In this document: positions 1 to 9,971 of the stretch, piece after piece
Layout: each line of letters opens with the position of its first letter
How positions within the stretch are numbered: position 1 is the stretch's first letter
DNA from: Panopea generosa
Lineage: Eukaryota; Mollusca; Bivalvia; Adapedonta; Hiatellidae
Length of the DNA stretch: 64,000 nt
Assembly: GCA_029582155.1 (NCBI GenBank)
Contig: CM055896.1
Coordinates: forward strand, 2,343,501-2,407,500
Reading direction: 5' to 3'
The notes under the pieces: model-generated
What the model saw: the letters and a program-made list of their open reading frames with translations, nothing else
What the model was told of the DNA's origin: nothing
Databases searched by the model: none
Translations under genes and position numbers: made by a program

Positions 1-1996
1 CGTTATTAAATTTAAAGAAATAAATAATTTTTACGCTTTGAGTTATTTTTTTTATAATTTTCTCATTTTTAGCCCATTTTTAAAGTTAGAAATAAGAACA
101 CCTTCTTTAAATATTAATATGAAATTTTCACTATGGAAAACTTACTTTTTCATCTTTCTACATATTTGTATTACTATTGTATGCTGTTAATACTTATTTG
201 TTACATCAAATACCGTTTTGGTTAGAATAGTAATTATTTCGTAAACATTTCAACATTTTTCGTTTTCAATCAGTACTAATATAAATTCGGTAGGTAAGTA
301 ATAAATAATTAATAACTGGAAATAGTCATCATTTTTATCAGCTTTAATTTGTTACCAAAATTCTTTCATTCAGACAAAAATTCAAAGAGTTATTAAAGAA
401 GTACTAAATACTGCCACCCGAAAATTTCAGCCTTATACATTGAAATGCTATTTAGTCTGCCAGTCTCTGTAATTAACGTCTTACACAACAATAAATTATG
501 CACTGTTCTACATATAGAGACATGCACTTCTGGAACACTGAAAACAGTACTGATGGTTATAAAATCATCTTGTTTCCTTAGATTGTCATCTGCTGCTCCA
601 ATATGCAGAAAAAAATGGGGTTGACCAGGTTACTTTTTCGAAATATCCATAGTTTGAGAACCCCCCTTCATTTTTGACAATTCTGTTCAATTCTTGCAGT
701 GTATCACTACGCATCTTCAAACTGCTATATCTTCATCAAACAGCAACAAATGTCAGCCAAACTTGGCACAACTCATTAAAATGTTCCATTCTTCTCATCT
801 GTAGAAAACAAAGAGCATTAAAAACACTTTAAAAAAAACACTATGCCAAGCCAAATTACACAGCTCTAATTTCTCGGGAGTAATAATCTTGCCAGTACTG
901 TCATGTAGGGGAGGTAATTTTTAATTGAAACATTCAAGCCACTGGTTTCATTAGTACAAAAATGTCCTATGTTTTAAGAAAATAGAAGGATCTTGGTAGT
1001 GTTGCGCTTATTTAGAGAATTTTATGTGAGAGAAAATTAACATATATAGTTCAGTACTGAAAATGTATATCTTTAGTTATTTACATACTGAAACCAACTT
1101 CACAGAAATGATTTTGACATAGCTAAATTTTTGTTGAAAAAAAACGAGAAGTTTAGTCTTGGCAGTAACAGGAGGAAAACATATTATTGTAAGCATTGTT
1201 TTTGGAGTTTGGGAGATACATCAATATAACATTTATATACATTTTTGAAAATAAATTTAAATTTAAATACAGATTATATCATAATAGTAATATTTCAGAA
1301 ATAATCAATACATAGTCATTAGCTTAAGGTTAAACAGTTTGTGTTAATTGTTTTTAGCAATTATAAAAAAATATACCATTTCTATATTATTCAAACCATG
1401 ATTACGAGAAAAATTAGCTTATTTTCACTTTAAACTTATTGTCTTTGTATTTACGGAAATATGCCATAGTTAATATTGCTTTATTTTAAATGTTATATAT
1501 CTAACACGAACAAGAATAACTATTTTTAAATTTAATTTGTAGTATTCACTACATACAGAAGTTATTTTGTGTTAAGCATAAGTATGTAATGTCTAAGAAT
1601 ATAACACAGTAATACTTAGTAAAGAATAAAACATGTATACGCCAATAAAGATGTAATGGTTTAAGTAGATATATCGTACTTTTTCTGTGATAAAGTTACT
1701 ATTTGTTCATAACATATCATACTGTGACAGGATGCAACTTAAAATATTTCTTGCAGAACATAAACATTAATCTATAAATATTCAAGATTACTTTCTTATA
1801 CTTGACTACTTCCTCGTTCTGGTAAAACTATATTTTGACCTAGCTAGACCCTATACCGGCATATCTACTTTAAGGGAATTGAATTGCATTAATGGAATTG
1901 AATTCTGGAGAAGACTTAATAAGGTCAATGGAAACAACCTGATTTTGCTATAGGGTGGCAAAATTACTGACAGAAATGACCAAATCTGATAACTAT
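1..1996. other. AT-rich noncoding stretch
   Basis: No repeat, RNA gene or convincing coding frame was recognised. The only open frame over 60 codons (1851-2033, minus) runs into the adjacent SINE and has no recognisable content. It could be intergenic or intronic. Confidence 0.5.
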
Positions 1997-2310
1997 GTTG
2001 TTGTTGTATGGTGTTTAGCGTCGCTTTCAACAATTTTTCAGTTATATCGCGACGGTGTCTACTTGAGACAGTATTTTAAGCGCTGTCACACTGGAGTATC
2101 ATGCCGCAGACACATGGTATGATACCCCACCCAGTCAAATTATACTGACACCGGGCCGACCAGACCTAGAACTCTCTCCAAAATGCTGAGCGTCAAGCGA
2201 GGAAGCGTCTAGTACCATTTTTAAACTCTTTGGTATGACCCGGACGGGGATTGAACCCAAGACCTTCCGCAGTGCGAGGCGGACACTCTACCACTAGACC
2301 ACGCCGCGGT
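1997..2310 (-). mobile_element. tRNA-derived SINE, family 1, full-length copy
   Basis: Read on the minus strand, the element opens with a tRNA-like head. An A box TGGTCTAGTGG lies at 2301-2291 and a B box GGTTCAATCCC at 2257-2247, giving an internal RNA polymerase III promoter layout. A body of about 200 bases follows, ending in GACGCTAAACACCATACAAC and a short CAACAA tail at 1997-2006. The body recurs at 17.6, 26.05, 28.3 and 60.3 kb, always on the minus strand, which shows it is a dispersed family. The anticodon arm has an 8-base loop (TCCGC/GCGGA stem), so it is not a functional tRNA. The body resembles SINE families known from molluscs, but the exact family name is not assigned. Confidence 0.85.
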
Positions 2311-3277
2311 ATAATTTAACTATAAGTTGGCGTTTTCACTACCACAGTTTCAGAAATGTCATAGATTAAATGGTTTAGCAATTACATTTAGAAGAAATGT
2401 CCCTCCAATAGCGTAAGCCACTATCATAAAAAACGGCCGTAAAGTCATATTGTTAGTCTTAAAAAGAAAATAATCGCATTATAGCTGTAAGTTACAAATT
2501 AAGTTGGTCGTTAATGTACGGCACATATTCGTTTTCGATTAATGCGAATTTATGAAACTATACAAATGATGACGTATTATGAATTCATTAAACGTCAAAC
2601 TGTACCAGAAATGTGTCCACAGGACACAGATGTCCCTGTAATATATTATATCACCAATTCACCTAATGCCGAAAAAAGTACTGACGTTTACAAATATCAA
2701 ATTTGACCTGTATTTTTAAAATATATAGCAACTATACGTACTAAATATTTAAATATTTCACACTTTTTTTAATGGCGGATGCATAATATCATTTAAGATT
2801 ATATTAAAAATGTAGTTTTAGTGGTTTTGATAAAATGAACGATTTGGCCATTAAACAATAATATGCTTGTAACATTAATGCCATATTAGTACCTTTATAA
2901 ACTCAGATCCGTTTTGAGCAGAGATTTAATTCATTATTTTGGATTTTAATTCAGATAAAAAGTAACAGTTTCTAGTAGTTTTATTTGAAGTTCAACACAA
3001 GGTTTTTTACTAAAACTTGTTTTCGATATATTGTATGTGCTAGTTCTGAGAGGCAAAGTTTCTATACGTCCATTACAAAACACATATAGATTTTCGGGTA
3101 TTATTTTTCGGGACGCCTCAGGCTCGACCTCCCAAATCTTTATTCGAATACTATGTTAATAAGTCTTTTGTTGAAGTTGCTTTTTAGTGTATATAAGTGT
3201 TTGTGCCATCTTTGTTTTATCTATATAGATATATATAGATAGTAAGTGAACAAATCCCTTGTTCGTCTTTACAAGCC
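2311..3277. other. AT-rich noncoding stretch
   Basis: Nothing recognised apart from short AT runs, for example TATATAGATATATATAGATA near 3222-3241. No open frame of interest. Confidence 0.5.
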
Positions 3278-3570
3278 GGGCCCGATTAGCTCAGTCGGTT
3301 ACGCGTCTGACTATCAATCCAGGGGTCGTGAGTTCGAATCCCCCGCCCTGCAACAGTCTCCGTGAGGATTGATATACGACATTGTGTCTCATTATCATTC
3401 GTCTCTCACCACTAATTCCAGTGGGAAAGTTATCAGTTGCTTGCGGAGATGGGGTGTGCTCGAGTACTGGTTAATCCCAGGAAACAGTGGTTAGGTTAAC
3501 TGATCGTCTGTTAGCCCTCGATGGCATAAAAATGACGCTAAATATTCAATCAATCAATCAATCAATTAAT
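3278..3570 (+). mobile_element. tRNA-derived SINE, family 2 (Asp-like head)
   Basis: The head runs from GGGCCCGATTAGCTCAG. It has an A box TAGCTCAGTCGG at 3287-3298 and a B box GAGTTCGAATCC at 3330-3341, and ends CCGCCCTGCA. Acceptor ends GGGC/GCCC can pair, and an anticodon-loop-like CTATCAA would read ATC (Asp-like). The T stem does not pair, so this is a SINE head rather than a gene. The body contains GGGTGTGCTCGAGTACTGG and GGTTAACTGATCGTCT and ends in a (CAAT)n tail. A second copy at 56.77-57.01 kb shares head and body in the same order, which confirms a dispersed family. Confidence 0.85.
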
Positions 3571-3907
3571 CGTCTAACAACTTTTATATCACAATATATT
3601 TTATTTTGCAATATGTCAGTTAACTGTAAGTGTCAAATTTAAAGCAATAGTGTCTGTGCTTGTTTAATGCAGCTCTCTTAAGTATCCAGCCAAATCAGTA
3701 TGCAGCTTGTTTTGTAAATGGGAATCAAAAGATAAAAAAAATACCATGTTATCCGAACATGTCATTTTATTGTACCATAAAATGACTATAATGTAATATG
3801 TAATCGATATATCCTTATATGTACATTCAATAAGAAGTTGATAAAGGGCTTAAATAATAGAAAGCAAAACACATATATTTATTTGAGCAATTAAATATTG
3901 AGGAGGG

Positions 3908-4165
3908 TGCTCCCTGGTCGAGTAGTCTAAGACGCTTTCTCCGAATCACTTACCTCCCACCGCTTAGGTCGAAGGTTCGAGTCGCACTCGGTCCAATACT
4001 TTTATGTGACTCAGAGAAAGTTTGCCAGTTTCTTTCGGAGGACGGTGGTTCTACACAGATTCCTTCTGAGGTCTTTCTTTGCCATCAAAGCGCTGGACAT
4101 GGTTACATATAACCGACCTGAAATATGCTCATAGAATTAAACCCCATTCAAATAAAACTTAAACA
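3908..4165 (+). mobile_element. tRNA-derived SINE, family 3 (Leu/Ser-like head), longest copy
   Basis: The head has an A box TGGTCGAGTAGTCTAAG and a B box GGTTCGAGTCGC. The long interval between them fits a class II (Leu/Ser) tRNA with an extended variable arm. The body begins GTTTGCCAGTTTCTTTCGG, continues GGTGGTTCTACACAGATTCC and ends near AAATAAAACTTAAAC. Related bodies or fragments occur at 7.79, 13.2, 18.3, 39.6, 44.75 and, with a different head, 56.06 kb. The arrangement resembles mollusc SINEs with a shared central domain. Confidence 0.8.
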
Positions 4166-4553
4166 TTCGGACTGTAAATTAAAATAAAAATATTTTGATA
4201 ATACACCTATGGGAGAAAGATCTTTTATTTAAGTACGTGGTTTGCATGAAATGCATCGCAATGTCACTTCTGATTATCAATTATAAAGTCAGCTGCAAAA
4301 TATAATTCATATCAGAATAATAAAGATGCTTGAAATTGTCTTGAATAGTCTGTTTTATTATTTTCCGAATGCAATTGATCATATTATGAGTTATTTATGG
4401 CATTATGGCAACTATGGTTGCCAAACCAAATCCATAAACTTTAAAATCGGAACTGCAATCATAGGCGTTAAAAGATTTTTAGTTCCTATTAACATGAAAT
4501 TAAATCATATCCGAAATTATCTGAATATCTTTAATTGAGCAAGCGAGTTGGAG

Positions 4554-4732
4554 TATACTGTACAGCCAAACATGTCTTAAGCAGCAAGTCAAAAGTGGCC
4601 TTTAAAGACAGGTTGTTGTTTAACGCATGTTAATTTGCTCTGAAAGCATATAAATGCGAAATAACAAATGTGGCTGCTGAAGACAAGTGGCTACTTAATA
4701 GAGGTGACCCCTCATACATATGACTGTATATA
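4554..4732. mobile_element. small inverted-repeat element (MITE-like), copy 1
   Basis: The left end reads TATACTGTACAGCCAAACAT. The right end, read inward on the other strand, begins TATATACAGTCATATGTATG, so the ends are imperfect inverted repeats. Inside are GTCTTAAGCAGC near the left and GTGGCTGCTGAAGACAAGTG near the right, which mirror each other. A second copy at 26.44-26.63 kb aligns across its length. It has no coding capacity, so it is best read as a non-autonomous DNA element. Confidence 0.6.
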
Positions 4733-4876
4733 TGATATAATACTTATTCGTAACGGCTTTATGAACAGTTTACTCTGAACTGTTGTTATAGAATACACAA
4801 CCCAAGTAAACAGATCATTTATTTCAAGGGCAACTAACACATTCTGACAGCTGCCATCGTTAGACTATGGCATATA

Positions 4877-5140
4877 TCTTCCGTGGCCTAGCGGTTAAGG
4901 CATCCGCCTCAGAAGCGGGAGGTCGACGGTTCGAATCCGGTCGAAGCATTTGGGATTTTTCTGCTGCTACCTGTTGCTCACCGAGAAGCTAGTTAAACTG
5001 AGGAGTACCGAATGTCAAACAGCCTGACGCCTGGCAATGATAGCTTTTGGGGAGTAACTGTGCAACATAAAGGTGTCTCATAAACCCAGTTGTGGCTGGC
5101 TCTTTTAATAGAGATGACACTATAGTAAACAAACACTGTA
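4877..5140 (+). mobile_element. tRNA-derived SINE, family 4 (Leu-CAG-like head)
   Basis: Positions 4877-4948 form a 72-nt tRNA-like head. The D arm is GGCCTAGCGGTTAAGGC, the anticodon stem TCCGC/GCGGG with loop CTCAGAA gives CAG (Leu), and the T-loop sequence is TTCGAAT. Against a real tRNA gene, about two acceptor pairs and some T-stem pairs fail, and the variable loop is short (AGGTC) although leucine tRNAs have a long arm. About 190 bases of body follow, with CTCTTTTAATAGAGATGACA near the end, a motif also seen in the small element just upstream. Confidence 0.65.
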
Positions 5141-5194
5141 CTTAACTTTTACTTCTATATATATATATGTATTGTTTTTTCGGGGGAGGGGGTT

Positions 5195-5275
5195 CGTTCT
5201 CTGATGAAGGCGTAAAGCCGAAAGCTAGCTCAGAATATTTATGCTATAGCACTGTAACATGGTAATTCTCTCTAC
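5195..5275 (+). other. retroelement-end motif with hammerhead-like core, copy 1
   Basis: CTGATGA (5201-5207), an arm GGC/GCC (5209-5211 with 5217-5219), GAAA (5220-5223), then GCTA (5224-5227) able to pair with TAGC (5247-5250). ACTGTAACATGGTAATTCTC follows. The same layout recurs at 44104-44185. The order CTGATGA-stem-GAAA-stem matches the conserved core of hammerhead ribozymes. The base after the last stem is A, where a cleavable NUH site would need U, so self-cleavage is not predicted. It is more likely the conserved end of a retroelement. Confidence 0.4.
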
Positions 5276-5279
5276 TTTT

Positions 5280-6157
5280 CCTATCATATTTATGTATCCT
5301 TCACGGTTCCGGATCTCATGAAAGTTGTTTTCTTAGATGTATGATTCTCCTGTATAAATACACCGATATGTCATAAAAAGATAGTAATGTTTTGTCTTTA
5401 AATTACCAGAGTTTATTATGACGACGGCGCGAGAAAATACGTCATGACGTTTAACACTTACAGTAGGGTTTTTGTAGTTGAAAATGTCGGATTTTGTAGA
5501 ATAATCTTGAATATATTATAAACTGAATTGGTCATAACTTCATATATCTAATCTAACAAAGCCTTAGTTTGAAAGTAAACTATGTGTATTCGGGTACTAG
5601 TTTATATTCCATGGTCTTTAAACTGATGGCGATATTTTTTTTTAGAATATTTGATAGTTTCGAATAAAGAACTTTGTCTTGAAGGATAACGTTTTGGCGA
5701 CAACGTGGTTCTAAAGCGATGCATGTTTTTTTTCTCGTGCGTACAAAACACATTGCGTAGTTATTTTAATTTAAATAACTAAAAGCAGTTTTTTTAATTG
5801 GATACAAAGCATCTCATTATCATTAATAGATAAAACGCGTATCGTTTGGTATATCAAATCCACAAAAACGTGACAAAATTAGTATTTAAATGAAAATTGT
5901 AAATTTGAATCAAAATCCCCATCCTTAAAATAGACAGCAATTAAATAAACAAATTTAATATTATGTTAAACTAGTATGACTGATCAAATAGATATCGAAA
6001 TGAAATCACGTGACTCAATTGATACGTAAAAACGTAAAAATAATATTGCAAATGGTCTATTTTAGTCTTACCTGGGCGCGTCGTGGTCCAACATCAACAC
6101 AAACTAACACAGAAATCAGCGTTCTTTCGATGTATTTTATTCCTACATTATTGTACA

Positions 6158-6161
<4 letters not shown>
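5280..6161. other. AT-rich noncoding stretch
   Basis: No gene seen. A 25-base segment at 6056-6080 (TCTATTTTAGTCTTACCTGG and following) recurs inverted at 42570-42594 with three differences, so it may be the edge of a dispersed repeat. Confidence 0.45.
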
Positions 6162-6209
<48 letters not shown>

Positions 6210-6223
6210 TCTCTCTCTCTCTC
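6162..6223. repeat. (CT)n microsatellite
   Basis: About 31 CT units with one interruption (CA at about 6203). Two overlapping open frames across it encode serine-leucine runs and are artefacts of the repeat. Confidence 0.97.
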
Positions 6224-6603
6224 AAGCCTAAACTTACTAAGAGACTATTTTTCCTTTACACAAAATATTTCGTTTAAACTATTATCACTATTAAACAAAC
6301 ATAAATGATAGTCCCCCTATCTTAAAATCAAACCCCAAACAGTCTCCTGTTACTACTGAACCCAAAAAACTCGCCTCTTTGGCTGTCCGATTCCAACCAA
6401 CTAAACAAACTCCACTGTACTGTTACTGCCAGCTTATTTCGGCCAGTCCTCCATACTTTTCTAGTTGTCATCAGAGTGACCAAGGTCACATTTATCGATA
6501 GATATTTTAATTTGATTTATATAAGTTGAACATGCTGGACAGATATTTGCTATCTAAGCCTTGTCATGAGCTATTCTCTTGACAAGGTATTAATTATCAG
6601 ATG

Positions 6604-7791
6604 TTTGACCTGTATAAAGCATGTAGTATGTGTACAATATCTAAGATGTTAATAGTGTATAAATGTCTAGTCTATAGAATGCTTTTGTGTGTTGATTATT
6701 TGGTAATTTGGTGTTACAAACTCAGTATCTAGCTAAATACATGTACGTATATTAACTATACTTGGATAAACTAGATACTATTTGTGGTACTTCCCTACGA
6801 GTTTGACCTGTATAAAACATGTAGTATGTGTACAATATCTAAGATGTTAATAGTGTATAAATGTCTAGTCTATAGAATGCTTTTGTGTGTTGATTATTTG
6901 GTAATTTGGTGTTACAAACTCAGTATCTAGCTAAATACATGTACGTATATTAACTATACTTGGATAAACTAGATACTATTTGTGGTACTTCCCTACGAGT
7001 TTGACCTGTATAAAACATGTAGTATGTGTACAATATCTAAGATGTTAATAGTGTATAAATGTCTAGTCTATAGAATGCTTTTGTGTGTTGATTATTTGGT
7101 AATTTGGTGTTACAAACTCAGTATCTAGCTAAATACATGTACGTATATTAACTATACTTGGATAAACTAGATACTATTTGTGGTACTTCCCTACGAGTTT
7201 GACCTGTATAAAACATGTAGTATGTGTACAATATCTAAGATGTTAATAGTGTATAAATGTCTAGTCTATAGAATGCTTTTGTGTGTTGATTATTTGGTAA
7301 TTTGGTGTTGCAAACTCAGTATCTAGCTAAATACATGTACGTATATTAACTATACTTGGATAAACCAGATACTATTTGTGGTACTTCCCTACGAGTTTGA
7401 CCTGTATAAAACATGTAGTATGTGTACAATATCTAAGATGTTAAAAGTGTATAAATGTCTAGTCTATAGAATGCCTTTGTGTGTTGATTATTTGGTAATT
7501 TGGTGTTACAAACTCAGTATCTAGCTAAATACATGTACGTATATTAACTATACTTGGATAAACTAGATACTATTTGTGGTACTTCCCTACGAGTTTGACC
7601 TGTATAAAACATGTAGTATGTGTACAATATCTAAGATGTTAATAGTGTATAAATGTCTAGTCTATAGAATGCTTTTGTGTGTTGATTATTTGGTAATTTG
7701 GTGTTACAAACTCAGTATCTAGCTAAATACATGTACGTATATTAACTATACTTGGATAAACTAGATACTATTTGTGGTACTTCCCTACGAG
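6604..7791. repeat. 198-bp tandem satellite, six units
   Basis: Six head-to-tail units start at 6604, 6802, 7000, 7198, 7396 and 7594, each exactly 198 bp. Each opens TTTGACCTGTATAAAACATG and closes GGTACTTCCCTACGAG. Units differ by only a few substitutions (AAAGCATG in unit 1; TGTTGCAAAC and ATAAACCAG in unit 4; TTAAAAGTG and ATGCCTTTG in unit 5). This indicates recent expansion or strong homogenisation. Each unit contains GTATCTAG and CTAGATAC as inverted arms 42 bases apart. The last unit runs directly into the 3' part of a family 3 SINE. Confidence 0.97.
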
Positions 7792-7960
7792 AAGTTAGTC
7801 AGTTTCTTACGGAAGGAAGATGGTTGTACTCACATTCCGTTTTCTCTACCAATACCAGTGAATGTGCTGTGTGTAACCTGACATGTGTTGAAAATGGTGT
7901 TAAAGTAATTCCCCACCCAACTATTGTTGTTATGCTTGACATTACCACCAATTCCCATTA
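7792..7960 (+). mobile_element. family 3 SINE, 3' part joined to the 198-bp array
   Basis: AGTCAGTTTCTTACGGAAGG, then GGTTGTACTCACATTCCG, CTCTACCAATACCAGTGAAT and GTGTTGAAAATGGTGTTAAAG match the body of the SINE at 3.9 kb and its other copies. The tRNA head is missing, and in its place sits the last satellite unit. A 79-codon open frame over this stretch (7752-7991) is not a gene. Confidence 0.75.
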
Positions 7961-8298
7961 TCACAAAACGGCATCAAGTGTTTATGAATAAAGAATGCAT
8001 TTGGCCTGTTTCTTAATTAGGCGAAATACATATAAATACAAAACAGTATGTGGCGAGTGGATCATGCTAACAAGTGCGAAATGCGTACAAAATGGCATTG
8101 GGGGGTTAATTCCATTTTTACACATTATTCTTTTACTTTTTTTTCACCTTTTTTCATTCTTTTTTATTGTCATTAGGGTTGGATCTCAAGGTTTGTGACA
8201 TTAGGGTTAATAAAAAAATGTTTTGTTTTGTTTTATGAAAAAAAAAGATGTTATTATAACATATAAAACCGCACCCCACAACATCACTTCCACCAGTA
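7961..8298. other. noncoding spacer
   Basis: AT-rich with T-runs. Isolated TTAGGGTT words occur (around 8174, 8204 and 8349), but not in tandem. No gene seen. Confidence 0.5.
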
Positions 8299-8317
8299 CG
8301 TCCGTCCGTCCGTCCGT
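8299..8317. repeat. (CGTC)n microsatellite
   Basis: Four to five copies of CGTC. A second stretch of the same motif lies at 8519-8544, and the two bracket a region of about 200 bases. Confidence 0.9.
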
Positions 8318-8518
8318 ACACACAAATGGGTAGTTAAGTGTCTAAGGTTTAGGGTTAGTAATTTTTATGGACAGTTGAAAATCAGTTGAAAAATAATTAC
8401 GTGACTGTTTCTAGCCACTTAAAAACGGCTTTTATGTGGCTTTTTTTCTTTTATGTGGCTAAAATTTTCTAAAACACAAGTCTATGATTGACGCAAAGAA
8501 ACCACTTAAATACCCATT

Positions 8519-8544
8519 CGTCCGTCCGTCCGTCCGTCCGTCCG
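8519..8544. repeat. (CGTC)n microsatellite
   Basis: Six CGTC units, immediately followed by the decayed dispersed repeat at 8545-8730. Such tetranucleotide runs often mark the end of this kind of mollusc repeat. Confidence 0.93.
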
Positions 8545-8730
8545 GTATTTCGTTTCCGGCCTGTAACTTTGTCATGCATAGATGTATTTTGTTGATACTT
8601 GCAACAAATGATCAACAGAACATGACGACGTGTCGCGAGTAAGACCCACATCCGTACCTCAAAGGTCAAGGTCACAATTTGAGTTTGTTTTTTTTTTTGG
8701 GGGGGGCATGTGACACTTAACAGTGACATT
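8545..8730 (+). repeat. decayed dispersed repeat with AAGGTCAAGGTCA motif
   Basis: GTATTTCGTTTCCGGCCTGT AACTTTGTCATGCATAG, ATGATCAACAGAACATGACG and TCAAAGGTCAAGGTCACA are, from memory of bivalve genomes, parts of a widespread noncoding repeat. The frame on the opposite strand (8469-8729) is a by-product. A T-run and G-run (about 8687-8706) interrupts it. Confidence 0.5.
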
Positions 8731-9015
8731 TCTTGTTTTTAACAAACTGCGACATGGTACCCTTTATATGGTACTATTAGTAATATGTTTATAAGTAGTT
8801 TAAGATATAATCCCATCCAGTTGACAACTAAACTATTGGACCCGTCCATGTCTCGTTAAAGCGAACTTATTGTACGCGAATTATATATTCAGTATATTGT
8901 ATCACTTAGACTTAAACGTTTAACAGGCACAGACACTTTGAGAAAATTGAATTATTCTGATGGAACGTTGGAGAGAAGTTTATTCAATCATGTCGATGTA
9001 GATAAACTAAATTTG

Positions 9016-9075
9016 TTATATAATATATAGGCAAATTTTACTGGCGGAATTTGTCGAATCCTATATATTATATAA
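9016..9075. repeat. perfect 16-bp inverted repeat (hairpin)
   Basis: TTATATAATATATAGG at 9016-9031 is perfectly complementary to 9060-9075, with a 28-base loop. It could extrude as a cruciform or fold as RNA. No T-run terminator or gene context is visible. Confidence 0.9.
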
Positions 9076-9296
9076 AATTTACTATGAGACAGATCTATTA
9101 CTGTCACAGTAATGGTAGAGGTAACTCGCTTTATCAATTTCAATAAGAGAGTAAGTCAATCTTATCAGAAATAAAAAATGGTCAGGAAGTAGTTTTTACT
9201 ATTATCTTTCCCTAAACATCGCAAGGATGATCTCGAAATAAATCAAGTGGCATATTTATGCGATTGTCGCTCATTTTGGGTCATATTGTATCATAC

Positions 9297-9571
9297 TAGT
9301 CTGTAGAACGGCTCTCCAAACTGGGTCCATTAAATAGCAATTGTCACGAGCACGCAGATTCTCAATCATCTATCAATTAGTCAGTTCATTTGCGAAAGCC
9401 ATATTTGAACAATTTGATTGGTCAGTTGCCTCAGGGAAAATTTGAAAGATGTCACAGTTTAGTATTAAGCGTTAAGCTGCTGCTATAAATTGCGGAACTG
9501 GCATGTATTTCCCGTTTTTTGTAAGGGGTTATAACCTGATTCGGGAGAAAGCAGGTTCTATTTATAGACTA
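9297..9571 (+). mobile_element. CRE/CCAAT repeat family, copy A
   Basis: It aligns with 14579-14788 and, inverted, with about 24262-24415. Shared landmarks are TAGTCTGT at the left end, GGGTCCATTAAATAGC, TTGATTGGTCAGTTGC, CACAGTTTAG, AAGCGTTAA and CCTGATTCGG, with a TAGACTA-type right end. The ends TAGTCTRT/ATAGACTA are short inverted repeats. In this copy the CRE is decayed to AGATGTCA (9448-9455). It may be a small DNA element or a solo LTR. It has no coding capacity. Confidence 0.65.
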
Positions 9572-9684
9572 TGATTAATAATTTCAATGATTTTTATTGT
9601 AATTATTTTACGATGTGAAGATGAGTTTGAGGTAAGGGGGAGAGCGTAGTTTGATGCAAATTTAAACCAATCTTAAGGTCTCGC

Positions 9685-9960
9685 TGTTGAATGTAGCTCT
9701 ATCTTCTATATACTAAAAAGGTCCAGGATGTGCAAGGTAATAAAAAATCAAAGATCAAATAGAAAAGTGTCTGAGCATGAATGTATAAAAAATAAAAACA
9801 ATATAACTGATAATAATCCACAATAACTGATCAGTTGATCAGTCTTTTTTTAAAGACAGTGCAGTGATATCCCTGAGTTTGTTGTAAAAAAAAGGAGTCA
9901 TATTCTTACATAAAAATGGATTTGTTCACTCTTGTTAAAAGTAAACATAACATGAATTAT
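9685..9960 (+). repeat. dispersed repeat R3, copy 1
   Basis: It aligns with 44365-44640 through TTGAATGTAGCTCT, AAGGTCCAGGATG, CACAATAACTGATCAGTTGA and AAAAAAAAGGAGTC. It contains the perfect palindrome AACTGATCAGTT at 9825-9836. Type unknown and no coding frame. Confidence 0.5.
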
Positions 9961-9971
9961 GAGAATATGGA

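Noticed and set aside
4877..4948. Genuine tRNA-Leu(CAG) gene
   Set aside because: Acceptor and T stems have mismatches, the long variable arm of leucine tRNAs is missing, and a SINE body follows directly.
5195..5275. Active hammerhead ribozyme
   Set aside because: The required U before the cleavage base is A in both copies, and no stem I partner strand was found.
8174..8360. Interstitial telomeric repeat (TTAGGG)
   Set aside because: Only isolated TTAGGGTT words, never in tandem.
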